A program made the position numbers and the translations under genes. The notes under the pieces were generated by a model that was given only the letters and a program-made list of their open reading frames with translations, did no database searches and had not been told where the DNA came from. A stretch of 64,000 nt of DNA from Sphingomonas crocodyli (GTDB lineage: Bacteria; Pseudomonadota; Alphaproteobacteria; Sphingomonadales; Sphingomonadaceae): the NCBI RefSeq assembly GCF_004005865.1, contig NZ_SACN01000001.1, positions 1,240,001-1,304,000 on the forward strand, in the 5' to 3' direction. This document shows, in pieces, positions 31,354 to 40,504 of this stretch (position 1 is the stretch's first letter; every line of letters begins with the position of its first letter).

Positions 31354-33063
31354 ATGGGAGCGATTCCAAATACGATCAGACGAGGGGCTATTTATCACTT
31401 CCGACGTGCTGTGCCTGAGGAGCTTCGTGAAAGCTTGAGGCGCACAGAATTAACCTGCAGTCTGAGAACGCACGAAGCAGATGCAGCGCGCCGGTTATCG
31501 CGCTACCTCTACCTGCGATCTGAGGAATTGTTCGGTGCGATCGTACGTATGCCTACGCTGACAGATGACGACATCGCTGCGCTGGTGAAGGATTTCTACG
31601 GGACGATCATCGCCAAGAACGACGATTTCCGTCTCATGAGCGATATCCCCGACACTTGGCGTGAGGCGAAGGTCCGACATTATACCGAGGTCGCCGAACG
31701 AGCGCGCCTTGATCTCGCGAGCAATGCCTTCGGTGCAGTTCAGGACGTTACGTCTGTCATGCTGGCGCGCCGCTACGGCATGGATACGAACTTCGACAAG
31801 CTCAGTATCCGCAAGGCGTCGCAAGCCATGTTACGTGCGGGCGTCGATGTCGCGGAAACGCTACGAGCGCGTGCCGAGGGTGATTTCAACTACGAGCCCA
31901 AAGACAAGATACTGGTTCGCGCTCTCGCGGAAATAGAGCCGTTCGTGTCTGCGCCTATGCCCGCGCCGACACCAATGTCTGAGCCGCCGACTGGGCCGCT
32001 ATTTTCGGTGGAAGCCGAGGGCTTCCGTGAAGCTCAGCTCCGTCGCAAGGTTTGGGAGCAGCAGACAGCGCTCCAAGCCCGCAAGACCTACGCTCTGTTT
32101 CTTGAGCATGGCGGCGATCGCCCAATCGCCGCTTACACGCGACCTGAAGCCGCTGCGTTCAAACGGCTATTGGAAGACTTGCCCGCAAATTACGGCAAGG
32201 CGGCCGAGTTCAGGGGTATGAAGGCGGCCGATATCGTGAAGGCTTGCTCTGGTCGTGAAATCGAACGCCTCTCGTCCCGTACGGTGCAGCGGCATTTCGC
32301 AGCGCTTGCGTCGCTATGGGATTTGTCGATCGAGCAAGGCCATACGGCCGACAACATCTTCCTTGGTTGGAAGTTCGCTGCTGCGAAGCGCGCCCGGGAT
32401 CAGCGGCAGATGTGGACGCGCGAAGAGCTGGCTGAACTTTTTGCCACGCCGGTATGGACAGGGTGTCAGTCGTCAAGTCGTCGCTCTAAGCCTGGCGACG
32501 TAATCTTGCGCGACGAGAAATTCTGGCTGCCGTTGATCGCGGTGTTTTCCGGCATGCGTCAGGAAGAGATTTGCCAGCTTCGGTCAGCGGATATCCGCCA
32601 GGTCGAAGGGGTCTGGGTATTCGATCTTAACACACGAGACGGTCAGCAGCTCAAGAATGTGAATGCTGTACGTCTCGCCCCCGTCCACTCGGAGCTGATC
32701 CGCTTGGGCTGGCTCGACTACGCAGAGGATCAGAGGCGTACTGGTGCTCGCATGGTTTTCCCAGGCCTTCAGCCGGGCGGGGCTGATGACCGCCTAGGTC
32801 ATAACTATTCGAAATGGTTCACGCGGTATCGCCGTGACGTGCAGCTGTTTGCGACAGGCCGAGATTTCCATTCGTTTCGCCACAGTGCCACGACCTTCAT
32901 GAGACGTGCTGGAGTGCCGAGCGAAACGATCGACGAGCTGACGGGGCATGCGACCGTCGGTGAGACGGCAAGGTACAGCAAGGGACTGACGGTGGCGAAC
33001 TTGAAGGAGGCCGTGGAGGCAATTGAGATAGGCGTTGATCTCTCGCATCTCTACCCTGGTTAA
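31354..33063 (+). CDS. Tyrosine-type integrase of element 2 (DUF6538-type N-terminus)
   Basis: The 569-residue product starts GAIPNTIRRGAIYHFRRAVP, the DUF6538-like leader of a group of long integrases. It then has a core-binding domain (about 220-345) and a catalytic domain with R402 (SGMRQEEI), H506-x-x-R509 (HSFRHSAT), H532 (GHATVGE) and Y541 (ARYSKG). All catalytic residues are present. ATG 31354 was preferred to the GTG at 31348; GGAG lies ten and four bases away respectively. It shares little beyond the catalytic motifs with the integrase of element 1, so the two elements are independent. It reads away from the tRNA. Confidence 0.9.
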   Translation: MGAIPNTIRRGAIYHFRRAVPEELRESLRRTELTCSLRTHEADAARRLSRYLYLRSEELFGAIVRMPTLTDDDIAALVKDFYGTIIAKNDDFRLMSDIPDTWREAKVRHYTEVAERARLDLASNAFGAVQDVTSVMLARRYGMDTNFDKLSIRKASQAMLRAGVDVAETLRARAEGDFNYEPKDKILVRALAEIEPFVSAPMPAPTPMSEPPTGPLFSVEAEGFREAQLRRKVWEQQTALQARKTYALFLEHGGDRPIAAYTRPEAAAFKRLLEDLPANYGKAAEFRGMKAADIVKACSGREIERLSSRTVQRHFAALASLWDLSIEQGHTADNIFLGWKFAAAKRARDQRQMWTREELAELFATPVWTGCQSSSRRSKPGDVILRDEKFWLPLIAVFSGMRQEEICQLRSADIRQVEGVWVFDLNTRDGQQLKNVNAVRLAPVHSELIRLGWLDYAEDQRRTGARMVFPGLQPGGADDRLGHNYSKWFTRYRRDVQLFATGRDFHSFRHSATTFMRRAGVPSETIDELTGHATVGETARYSKGLTVANLKEAVEAIEIGVDLSHLYPG

Positions 33064-33159
33064 GATCCACAGCGTGCTGTGGAGGTCGGTGCTCAGTGGG
33101 ACTCTTCCCTGTAGCAACAACGGCTTTAGCGATGTTCAAAGTGATGTTTTGAGGGCAGC

Positions 33160-33825
33160 ATGGACGATAATATTTTTCGGTACGGCGAGTGGCTTCCCCA
33201 ACGTCTTAAGAGAGGTGACCGTACAATAACTCCTTCAGAGTTGGCGAGACGTCGATCAGTTGTATCGATAGATAAAGACTATAACGAGCTGCTTAGATAT
33301 TCACCGCCGGCTCGCATCAATAAAATTTTGAATGAACAAAGATTAGAGTTGCGTGTATTGCGTGCACTATATGATGATTTGAAAATGGGGTATATTCGAG
33401 CATTCGTCCCTATTATGCCGACTGATACAATCTATCTAATACCTTGCCAAGCATGGCCTTCTCGACGAATGTATGCTGTCGGAGAGCTGAAGAATGGCAG
33501 ATTTTCTAAAAAGCGCGATGATTGGTTACATTATCCAGCTATTCCGGCCTGGGCAGTGGATGCTCCCATTTGTTTTCTAGAACGTGATGCGATCAACTGG
33601 ATCAAGCTCAATCGCAAAGTTGTTCCCGACTTAGGCGACACACGCCCATATGCTACAGACGAAGAGCTTCGGCAGTTTTTGGAGGAGTGCGGGCCGAGCC
33701 TGATAAACTTAGCAGCGGCGAAGTTGGAACTTCTGGCTTCAAAGCAATTGAATCGCCGAATTCCGCAAAAACGCTTTAGGGCGATGCATCGTGAGCTCCG
33801 ACAATCAATTCGGCAAGGCGCTTAA
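33160..33825 (+). CDS. Hypothetical protein, 221 residues
   Basis: Unrecognised. The product has a basic N-terminus (YGEWLPQRLKRGDRTITPSE), a beta-rich middle (FVPIMPTDTIYLIPCQAWPSRR; VGELKNGRFSKKRDDWLHYP) and a helical C-terminus. The gene is clearly AT-richer than its neighbours and uses rarer codons, a sign of separate acquisition. GAGGG precedes the ATG. It lies between the integrase and the HTH genes, a frequent place for cargo. Confidence 0.6.
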   Translation: MDDNIFRYGEWLPQRLKRGDRTITPSELARRRSVVSIDKDYNELLRYSPPARINKILNEQRLELRVLRALYDDLKMGYIRAFVPIMPTDTIYLIPCQAWPSRRMYAVGELKNGRFSKKRDDWLHYPAIPAWAVDAPICFLERDAINWIKLNRKVVPDLGDTRPYATDEELRQFLEECGPSLINLAAAKLELLASKQLNRRIPQKRFRAMHRELRQSIRQGA

Positions 33826-33921
33826 AATCGAAATTTGCAAATTTGCCAAGGGTTCCTGCCAAATTGAGAAGCAGCGAGTCACCTGCTCGCCGGCAACGCC
33901 GCCGGCCAGCAGGAACATCCA

Positions 33922-34182
33922 ATGCCATCACATCATCAGACGAAACCGGTCTTCGAGCTCAATTTCGAAGATAGTCTTGTGCCCACGCAGGCGTCCAATG
34001 TTCTCAACGGACGTCTTGCATTATCAATCATCGAGGTTGCCGCTGCGCTCGGCATTTCGCGGACTACAACGCACACGCTGATCAATGAAGGCCGTCTGAC
34101 GGCTCGTAAGGTCGGGCGCCGCACCCTGATCACCGCCGCGTCGGTGAATCGCCTTCTGCAGGAGGGCGGTCATGATGCGTAA
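33922..34182 (+). CDS. Helix-turn-helix (excisionase-family) protein
   Basis: The 86-residue product contains a MerR-like excisionase HTH: LSIIEVAAALGISRTTTHTL followed by INEGRLTARKVGRRTLITAASVNRLL. Proteins of this type bend DNA for excision (Xis) or regulate replication genes. AGGAAC precedes the ATG. The stop overlaps the start of the next gene, so the run to 37542 is one operon. Confidence 0.8.
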   Translation: MPSHHQTKPVFELNFEDSLVPTQASNVLNGRLALSIIEVAAALGISRTTTHTLINEGRLTARKVGRRTLITAASVNRLLQEGGHDA

Positions 34183-34447
34183 TGGTCTTATCGATGCTCA
34201 CCACCGCGACGGTGCTGAGCTTCTGCTCGGCCCGGGCCTGATCGGTCCTGGCAAGCTGCTGCTGCCGAGCCAAGTCGAAGAGCGTTTTGCTCTGACCCGC
34301 AAGGAACTCGCGTATCTGCGCCGCCGCGGGAAAGGGCCGCGCGCGGTCCGTTTCGGTCGCTTTTACCTCTATCCCCCTGCAGCAATTATCGAGTGGCTGA
34401 ACGCCACTCGCGTCTCCGCTGCAGAAGCGATGGAGGCGCGCTCGTGA
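34172..34447 (+). CDS. AlpA-like small DNA-binding protein
   Basis: The 91-residue product has LLPSQVEERFALTRKELAYL and RRRGKGPRAVRFGRFYLYPP followed by IIEWLNATR, the winged-helix pattern of AlpA/excisionase-like proteins. AlpA-type regulators activate integrase or excision genes in satellite elements. It is translationally coupled on both sides: it overlaps the previous gene by 11 bases and its TGA overlaps the next GTG. Confidence 0.75.
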   Translation: MMRNGLIDAHHRDGAELLLGPGLIGPGKLLLPSQVEERFALTRKELAYLRRRGKGPRAVRFGRFYLYPPAAIIEWLNATRVSAAEAMEARS

Positions 34448-35730
34448 GCCCGTTCGCCACGCCGACCCGCTACGCGGAGATTGCGGTCGATATCCGCAAG
34501 AATGGGTACAGCCCTATCCCCACCAAGGTTGGCACGAAGCAGCCCGCGATTGCCTGGAAGCCGCGGTGCGACGCGCTTCCGTCGCTCGCTACGATCGAAC
34601 GTGATCTCCGGTATTTCGGGTTCGGAGGCGCTGCGATCGCGTGCGGGATCGTTATCGCGATCGACCTGGACTTCACTGATGCGGCTATGGTGAGCGAAGC
34701 CAAATGCCTCGTCTCCGCTATTGCGCCTGGCGACCCGCTCGAGCGTGTTGGCCAGTTTCCCAAAGCGCTGTTGCTCTATCGTGCAGAAGAGCCGGTGCGC
34801 ACTGTGCATCGCCGCCAGTTCGATATCCTGGCGCAGGGTTCATATTTCGTCGGATGGGGTGTTCATCCCGTTACGAAGAAGCCGTTTGAATGGATTGGCT
34901 CGTCGCCACTTGATGTGCCGCGCGTCTTGCTGCCGCTGATTAATGCACGCCAGATCGATCAGATTACCGTTGCGCTCGAAGAGCTGAGCGATCGGATCGC
35001 TCGGCCCGTCGCGCCTCAGCCCGATGTAGCCACGGGGTTGATCCGTGACGGTCGCGACGTTGAAATGCGTCGGATCGTGTACGATGTCTGGAACAAGGGC
35101 ATCGCCGATCCTCACGAACTGATCGAGAAGAGTTGGCTCCTGTTCCAGGAGCGTGTCGACCTGCGTCGTCCGAAACGGGACGGATCAGAGCCGTGGTCGA
35201 AAGCCGATGTCGAGAGCAAGGTCGCATCGCTTTTGCGTCGCGTTGCGGAGGGCAAAGTTTATCGGTCCGCTAGCGGCGGCGACATGCGGTACGACGCCAT
35301 GTTCGAGCCGTTCATGCAGGCGATATACGCGTTGACGGCGCGCCGGCGGCTGCCGAACGCCGCGGCCGATCTCTCGTTCGTCATGCTGTGCCTGTGCCGC
35401 AACGGTGGCGGCTGCTTTGCCAGTGTCTCTTCGTTGGCACGCCAGATCAAGCGCTCCGCGATCTATGTTAAGAAGGTTCGCGCGCTGCTGCAGCGTGAAG
35501 GCTTGTGGGTGCGCCGTAAGCGCGGTGCTGGCCGTGGCAACGCGAGCGAATACTATCCCTGCATCGATGCGGCGGTCGCTCAGGCGGAAACGGTATGTTT
35601 TCAGGGCCCCTATATTACCAGTGTTGGGGGTACCCTTCAGGCTGAGGACCCTTCAAAAAAACCAGAAAATAATCGGATAATCGAAAATTCCATTTCTCTT
35701 TTGAAGCTCCCGGAAGGGGGTGAAGCATGA
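34444..35730 (+). CDS. Primase-polymerase (Prim-Pol, AEP family) replication protein
   Basis: The 428-residue product has an N-terminal bifunctional primase/polymerase domain (about 8-170) with the metal-binding DxD at residues 74 and 76 (IAIDLDFTD) and RVGQFPKALLLYR, the conserved basic stretch. The C-terminal 130 residues contain a winged helix (LARQIKRSAIYVKKVRALLQREGLW). Prim-Pol proteins prime and initiate replication of plasmids and satellite phages. No helicase domain is attached, so host helicase would be needed. GTG 34444 overlaps the previous stop; GGAGGCG lies upstream. Confidence 0.75.
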   Translation: MSPFATPTRYAEIAVDIRKNGYSPIPTKVGTKQPAIAWKPRCDALPSLATIERDLRYFGFGGAAIACGIVIAIDLDFTDAAMVSEAKCLVSAIAPGDPLERVGQFPKALLLYRAEEPVRTVHRRQFDILAQGSYFVGWGVHPVTKKPFEWIGSSPLDVPRVLLPLINARQIDQITVALEELSDRIARPVAPQPDVATGLIRDGRDVEMRRIVYDVWNKGIADPHELIEKSWLLFQERVDLRRPKRDGSEPWSKADVESKVASLLRRVAEGKVYRSASGGDMRYDAMFEPFMQAIYALTARRRLPNAAADLSFVMLCLCRNGGGCFASVSSLARQIKRSAIYVKKVRALLQREGLWVRRKRGAGRGNASEYYPCIDAAVAQAETVCFQGPYITSVGGTLQAEDPSKKPENNRIIENSISLLKLPEGGEA

Positions 35731-36671
35731 ACGAGAAATTTTGGCCTTCCGCCCGGCCGTTCTGCCCGATCAGCGCGGGTCAGGACAACCCGTTCGCGAA
35801 TATGGTCTCGAGCGTTGCGGAGAAGGATAAAAAGGGCGGGTACGACCATAAGCGTGGGGCGCGATCGCCGCGTTTCGCCTTGCGTGGGCCATTTCTGTCA
35901 TTGGGCGATCAGACCGTGGTCACCGCGAGTTATTACGAGCGCCGTACCCGTATCGACTTTCGAGCGCGGCGTCGTTTTCGTCCCGTGCCGCTGGCTCGCA
36001 TCGAGGACTGGCCGGTTCTCTCGTACATCGCCAGCCGGGCGCAATACGAATCTGTGTTTGGCCAAGCTTTTCACATGCTCGATATCGACCTGATCGAGCT
36101 GCGCGATGCCATCGGCTTGCCGCCCGGCCGGGAGAGCGACGTCGTCGATTCCTTGCGGCGGCTCACCGGGACGGCGATCACGCTTGGCAACTGGCCTAAT
36201 CAGGGCGGAAACCTCCGCAATTATGCGCCCGATTTTCCGCTGATCGATGTGAAGCGTCTGCATCCGGAGCTTTACCGGGTGAGCCTGTCGGATTTCATGA
36301 CCGACGAGCTGTATGACAAGCAAATGCTGCGGTCGTTTGGGCCGGTCTCCGATCCGTTCGCTCATAGGCTGCAGGCTTGGGGGCAGTCTTGGGTCGGTCG
36401 TGACATGAAGACCGGGCGCCAGATCATCAAGCAGCGCGACGCGTTGAGCCGATTGGGGCCGATTCCGCCTGAACTGACCGGCGATCCCTGGTCCTATCTG
36501 GTTGAGGCCGTCGAGAAGAACGACGTGCCGGGCTTCAGCTTCGAAATGACCGAGATGTCCTTGCGGCCCGCCATCGAGGTTCACAAACTCGACGAGCCGT
36601 TGCCGCCGGTCTCGGTCGATCCTGGACCCATTGGCGACGATGACGAGATCTTGCTTCCGCCCTGGGAATAA
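35727..36671 (+). CDS. Hypothetical replication-operon protein, 314 residues
   Basis: The ATG overlaps the previous TGA, with GGAAGGGGG upstream. The product has an N-terminal disordered 35 residues, then FALRGPFLSLGDQTVVTASY and YESVFGQAFHMLDIDLIELR, which suggest a winged-helix plasmid-replication-like fold (TrfA/RepA wording), and an acidic C-terminus ending in PPVSVDPGPIGDDDEILLPP. I cannot assign a family. Its position between Prim-Pol and the HUH-type gene suggests a role in replication. Confidence 0.55.
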   Translation: MNEKFWPSARPFCPISAGQDNPFANMVSSVAEKDKKGGYDHKRGARSPRFALRGPFLSLGDQTVVTASYYERRTRIDFRARRRFRPVPLARIEDWPVLSYIASRAQYESVFGQAFHMLDIDLIELRDAIGLPPGRESDVVDSLRRLTGTAITLGNWPNQGGNLRNYAPDFPLIDVKRLHPELYRVSLSDFMTDELYDKQMLRSFGPVSDPFAHRLQAWGQSWVGRDMKTGRQIIKQRDALSRLGPIPPELTGDPWSYLVEAVEKNDVPGFSFEMTEMSLRPAIEVHKLDEPLPPVSVDPGPIGDDDEILLPPWE

Positions 36672-36771
36672 TTCCTGGGCCGAAACGACGCCGACGCCCC
36701 CCGAACCGACCGCGCGCGCATCGTCGCTCTTGGCGCCGCGCCATATTCAATCGATCAAAAGGAAGACCAAA

Positions 36772-37542
36772 ATGGAGTTGAATCCCTTCGCGCTCATCAT
36801 CACCGGGTTTGATGAGAACCACCCCGCAGATTACGATCTGTGCATCGATCATCTGCCGCGTGCACTATACGATCAGGTCCGCTCGCTGACATACTCGTTC
36901 AAGCTTGGTCATTTCCAGGATCGCAGCCTGGCGACCTACGTGCCGTTTACTGATGTCTATCTGAACTTGGGGTGCCGGCCCGCCTTCAACAGCCCGGACA
37001 GCGACTATTATATTCCGCCTAAAGCCCGCATCCAGTTGCCTTACACCAATACTCCGATCAGCGGGCCGACATCGTCTGTGCGCGCCGGTCAGATGCTTGC
37101 CAGCGCACATGCGCGCGCCAAGCGCCTGCTAACCTATCGCGCTGGGTTGCCGCCGGCACCGTTCAACATGCTGATCCGGTGTGAAGAGGTTGAGTTCGAC
37201 ATGTCGATCGCTCGCCTCGTCACCGAAGCCTTGGTCGAGACGTATCGTACCCGTGAAGGTTGGTGGGTGATCGAGCATGAAGCCCGCGCACATCTTCCCG
37301 ATGGCGAGAGCTTCGACGACGAGCATAGCGAGTGGTGCCGCGACCGTCATGCCTGGGCTGATCAAGACGAGCTCGACCAGATCATCGACGCACATTGCAA
37401 GACCTGGCCGGAGGTTTACCAGACGGTTCTCGAAGTCCGTCCTGGGCCCGGCCCCCAGCCGGCGCACCGCCAGAAGTTGGCATTGCCGTACGTGCCGCTC
37501 GGTGACCGGGATCCGGCCTCCACGCCGCGCGTGGAAATTTGA
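36772..37542 (+). CDS. Hypothetical protein, 256 residues
   Basis: ATG 36772 is preceded by AAAAGGAAG. The product MELNPFALIITGFDENHPAD... has an ordered N-terminal half, a region IRCEEVEFDMSIARLVTEAL and an acidic His-containing stretch (DDEHSEWCRDRHAW). It is hydrophilic without membrane spans. I recognise no domain. It is in the replication operon of element 2, followed 70 bases later by the HUH-type gene. Confidence 0.55.
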   Translation: MELNPFALIITGFDENHPADYDLCIDHLPRALYDQVRSLTYSFKLGHFQDRSLATYVPFTDVYLNLGCRPAFNSPDSDYYIPPKARIQLPYTNTPISGPTSSVRAGQMLASAHARAKRLLTYRAGLPPAPFNMLIRCEEVEFDMSIARLVTEALVETYRTREGWWVIEHEARAHLPDGESFDDEHSEWCRDRHAWADQDELDQIIDAHCKTWPEVYQTVLEVRPGPGPQPAHRQKLALPYVPLGDRDPASTPRVEI

Positions 37543-37612
37543 AGCTGCCGATGCGAGGCGGTCGTGCACCGCCTCGTATTCGCCCACCTTCACCTGGTCG
37601 GAAAAGTGCTCA

Positions 37613-38461
37613 ATGCAGATGGACCATATTCCTGCTGATGCCGACTGGCGGTTGCGCTTCGGGCGCTATGCGCGAGCGCGCAAATGGCATGCGATCACCG
37701 ACGGGATTGGCCTCAGCCAGTTCAAGCGCGCCTATCGCGGGATTGCCTTCGCGAACTGCCTGGGCCTGGCCTTGAACACCAAAGTCGATATCAGTTGGTC
37801 GACGGTGAACGTGGTGGGCGACGATGTTCTGCCAAGCCTGCACCAGTGGCTTGCTCGGATCGATCGATGGTTCGAACGCCAAGGCGTGCCAGCAGTATAT
37901 TTCTGGGTGCAGGAACACGGCTGGCGTTTTGGTCTCCACACCCATCTGTTCTTCCACGTGCCGACCCATCTGTTCCGCATCTTCGGGGATGGGGTGGGTT
38001 TTAACGAGCATGTGCGCCTGAGCCTCGAAAAGGTTGTACGCCGGCCGCTTGTGCAAGAGCGTTCGGTTCGCACCGTGCGCATTCACCACGCCGAGGGCCG
38101 CCCGGTTGGATGGCAGTGGGACCGCTTTCGCTACATGATGAAGGGGTTTCGCCTGCCCTGGTGGGAAGGGGCGCCGGCTAATCCCACATGGGAGTTTGCC
38201 GATCGCGCGCAGCTCATCCTGCGCGACAAAGGATGTATCGCGGGGCGGCGCGTCGGCTTTGCGCGACTGCTGCAAGATCGATCATTTAACGATTGGGCCC
38301 AGGTTAACGTCTTGCCGGACATGACGATCGCGCGGACGAGTCCGATCCCCTATGACGATCGTTACTTTAGGTGGTTTGATACACACGGTGCCGCGATCCA
38401 GGTGCCGTTGATTGAACGGTGCGAGGCTCTACCCAGTCAGAGCAAAACGCTAGACCAGTGA
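37613..38461 (+). CDS. Putative HUH-type replication initiator or relaxase-like protein
   Basis: The 282-residue product carries WRFGLHTHLFFHVP (residues 104-117), an HxH metal-binding motif flanked by hydrophobic strands as in HUH endonucleases. Sixty residues later comes FRYMMKGF with Y174 and K177, matching the YxxK of rolling-circle Rep motif 3. Upstream VDISWSTVNVVGDD may be motif 1. Rep proteins of this class nick the origin strand and stay covalently linked through the Tyr. ATG 37613 was chosen; a second ATG follows two codons later and no strong ribosome site is visible. The HUH reading rests on motifs and spacing. Confidence 0.6.
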   Translation: MQMDHIPADADWRLRFGRYARARKWHAITDGIGLSQFKRAYRGIAFANCLGLALNTKVDISWSTVNVVGDDVLPSLHQWLARIDRWFERQGVPAVYFWVQEHGWRFGLHTHLFFHVPTHLFRIFGDGVGFNEHVRLSLEKVVRRPLVQERSVRTVRIHHAEGRPVGWQWDRFRYMMKGFRLPWWEGAPANPTWEFADRAQLILRDKGCIAGRRVGFARLLQDRSFNDWAQVNVLPDMTIARTSPIPYDDRYFRWFDTHGAAIQVPLIERCEALPSQSKTLDQ

Positions 38462-38927
38462 GCATCAAATCGCGCACCTGCCGATGTGCGCTCGCGCTTT
38501 ATATGCGCTTGCGCTCTACACCCTGTACTGCCTCTACACCCTGCATGCTAATGCCTGCCTGAACGCCTTTCTCTTCCCTGCTCTTCAACACCCTGCAGGG
38601 GGTTAAGCGCTTTGGCTTTCTGTCTTTTCCGGCCCGGTCTGGTGATGTGGCGCGGGTTCTCTGGATCAGCTCTGACGCCGGGTTTCTGTAGGGACATCAT
38701 CGGCGGAAAACAGGGTTCAACCCACCTCGCAAATCTTTGGAAATAGAGCGCTGGAGAACGGTCCAAAGCGGGGCAGGGCGGGTTTCTTGACACCGCCAAC
38801 CTCCGGGCAAGGCCGCCCCTCAGACGGGGTTTGCGGTCACGAGGCTCAGCCAATCCTGTCCACAAAGACGCTAGCCCAATGAACCCTCTTCGTCCGCCCC
38901 GTATGGGGCCTTTGACGAGGAGACCCT
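38462..38927. other. Spacer with short direct repeats after the HUH-type gene
   Basis: No supported gene. CTCTACACCCTG occurs at 38514-38525 and 38532-38543 (18-base period), and ACACCCTGCAGG again near 38588. The stretch could hold a replication origin or the end of element 2. Confidence 0.45.
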
Positions 38928-39998
38928 ATGTCGCAGTCCACCCGGCCCGTGACCGCGCCCTTGCCCATTGTGCCCGTCGAGCTGTTGAAGCGCTTCCATG
39001 TTCATGAGCGCCACGACAGTCGCCTCAAAGCCTGTGCCCGGTTGTTGCAGGTCCTTTGGCTCACCGACCATAAGATCCCGACCGGCTATCATCAGGGTCG
39101 CAACGGACCCCGCCGCCTCGGATCACGGCTAAGCATTACGGCCGCCCAGGCGGGGCGCAACTTCCTTAGTCCCGACCTCGCCAACCTCGCCCAGCACGTC
39201 GTCGCCTACCAAGAGCCGGGCGCGTTCATCGACGCCGGCCGGGTGTTCGCCAACGCCCTCGGCTCGACGGGTCTCAGCATCAACGTCATGGGAATGCTTG
39301 CCCTCGATTTGGGTTTGGCCGCCCGCGTCCTGTGCCAGCTCTTTCCCGAGCTCAACATCGCCAGCGTCGACCATATCCGCTTCGAACATTCGCCCGGCCG
39401 CGCAGACCCCACTCTCACCGGGGACCGATCCGCCTTCGATGTCTGCGCCTTCGTCAACCGCCGCCAGGGACGTAAGACCAAGCCGGCCGTCATCGCGTTT
39501 GAGTTCAAATATACCGAGAGCCTTCATGACTCCGCCGCCTGTACCCCGGGCCATTATGATGATCTCGCCGAAGCGTCGGGCCTGTTCAAAGACCCCCAGC
39601 ACGCCGCCCTGCGCGTAAATCCCCTTCAGCAATTGTTCCGTGAGCATCTGTTAGCCCAAGCGACCGTCATGCGCGGGGATTGGCCCGAGGCCATATTCGT
39701 GAGCATTGCCCCTGCCGCCCATGACCGGGCCCAGCGTCAGGCCGATTTCTACACCGCCTTCCTCAACCCACCCACAGACGGCCAAGTCCCCTACCGCCAT
39801 CTGACCCTCGAAGCCTTCGTCACAGCCCTCCACTTTGCCGGTGCGTCCAACGCTGCCCAGGCCCTGTTCGAGCGCTATCTCGATTGGGGGCGCATCGACC
39901 GGGCCGTCGCCCAAGCCCTCCACAAGCGGGTCGAGAAGTGGACCCCCGTTCCTAAGCCCGCGCCCCTCCAGCTCGTCGACACCCCGCGAGCGGCTTGA
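38928..39998 (+). CDS. PD-(D/E)XK nuclease-like protein (PGN_0703 type)
   Basis: The 356-residue product has a nuclease core: D171 in RSAFDVCAF and E192-F-K194 in VIAFEFKYTES, with an E at the start of the preceding helix region. The D...ExK pattern and the IAFEFKYTES wording match PGN_0703-like restriction endonucleases, which are mostly predicted. The rest is helical. ATG follows GAGGAGACCC, the same box that precedes the next gene. It starts a run of four closely coupled genes to 41147. Target DNA and partners are unknown; no methyltransferase gene is near. Confidence 0.65.
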   Translation: MSQSTRPVTAPLPIVPVELLKRFHVHERHDSRLKACARLLQVLWLTDHKIPTGYHQGRNGPRRLGSRLSITAAQAGRNFLSPDLANLAQHVVAYQEPGAFIDAGRVFANALGSTGLSINVMGMLALDLGLAARVLCQLFPELNIASVDHIRFEHSPGRADPTLTGDRSAFDVCAFVNRRQGRKTKPAVIAFEFKYTESLHDSAACTPGHYDDLAEASGLFKDPQHAALRVNPLQQLFREHLLAQATVMRGDWPEAIFVSIAPAAHDRAQRQADFYTAFLNPPTDGQVPYRHLTLEAFVTALHFAGASNAAQALFERYLDWGRIDRAVAQALHKRVEKWTPVPKPAPLQLVDTPRAA

Positions 39999-40009
39999 GG
40001 AGACCCGAC

Positions 40010-40504
40010 ATGGCCAATCGTGCAGCAGCAACGATCATCCTCGGCGGCACGCTCAGTGATGATGATTACCGCACCCTCGTCGATGTCATTGTCGGCGAAG
40101 GCCTCTCCACCCAATGGTGTGGGCCATTATTCGATGCGCACCACCGCACCGTCGGGCGACCCCTCTTCCTATGTGACCATGATGTGCCCGGGGCGCAGTT
40201 CGAAGAGCTCGAACGATGGTGCATCACGCACAGCATCCCCTTCGTCCGCTGGTCCAGCGCCTGTGCCGGCGGATGGGAAGCCGGACGGGTCGTCTTCGAT
40301 CCCTCCGTCGGTCAACCCCGTGCCTATGCCGCCGATGAGGAGGGTCATGTTCTCATCGATCTGCAGACGGTCACACGTCTGGGTTCCTACACCGCCATCC
40401 TCGATCACTTCCGCCGGGCCAATTTCACCATCCCCCCGCTCATCGTCGAAGGCGACCCCGTGCCAGCCACCACCAGCCACGCACAGGGAGAGCCGGTACG
40501 ATGA
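40010..40504 (+). CDS. Hypothetical protein, 164 residues
   Basis: ATG follows GAGGAGACCCGAC. The product opens MANRAAATIILGGTLSDDDY and contains GPLFDAHHRTVGRPLFLCDH and WSSACAGGWEAGRVVFDP. It looks like a soluble alpha/beta protein of a type found beside DUF2958 in plasmids and integrative elements. Function unknown. The stop overlaps the DUF2958 start by four bases. Confidence 0.6.
   Translation: MANRAAATIILGGTLSDDDYRTLVDVIVGEGLSTQWCGPLFDAHHRTVGRPLFLCDHDVPGAQFEELERWCITHSIPFVRWSSACAGGWEAGRVVFDPSVGQPRAYAADEEGHVLIDLQTVTRLGSYTAILDHFRRANFTIPPLIVEGDPVPATTSHAQGEPVR

Larger units (their letters stand above)
31254..38461. mobile_element. Element 2: integrative element with Prim-Pol and HUH-type replication genes
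   Basis: It begins at the right att core of element 1 with an outward integrase and continues with two HTH genes, a primase-polymerase, two unknowns and an HUH-type protein, all rightward and closely spaced. A second copy of the att core was not found further right by eye, so the right end given here is only the end of the replication block; the element may reach into the 38.9-56 kb accessory region. Confidence 0.5.
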
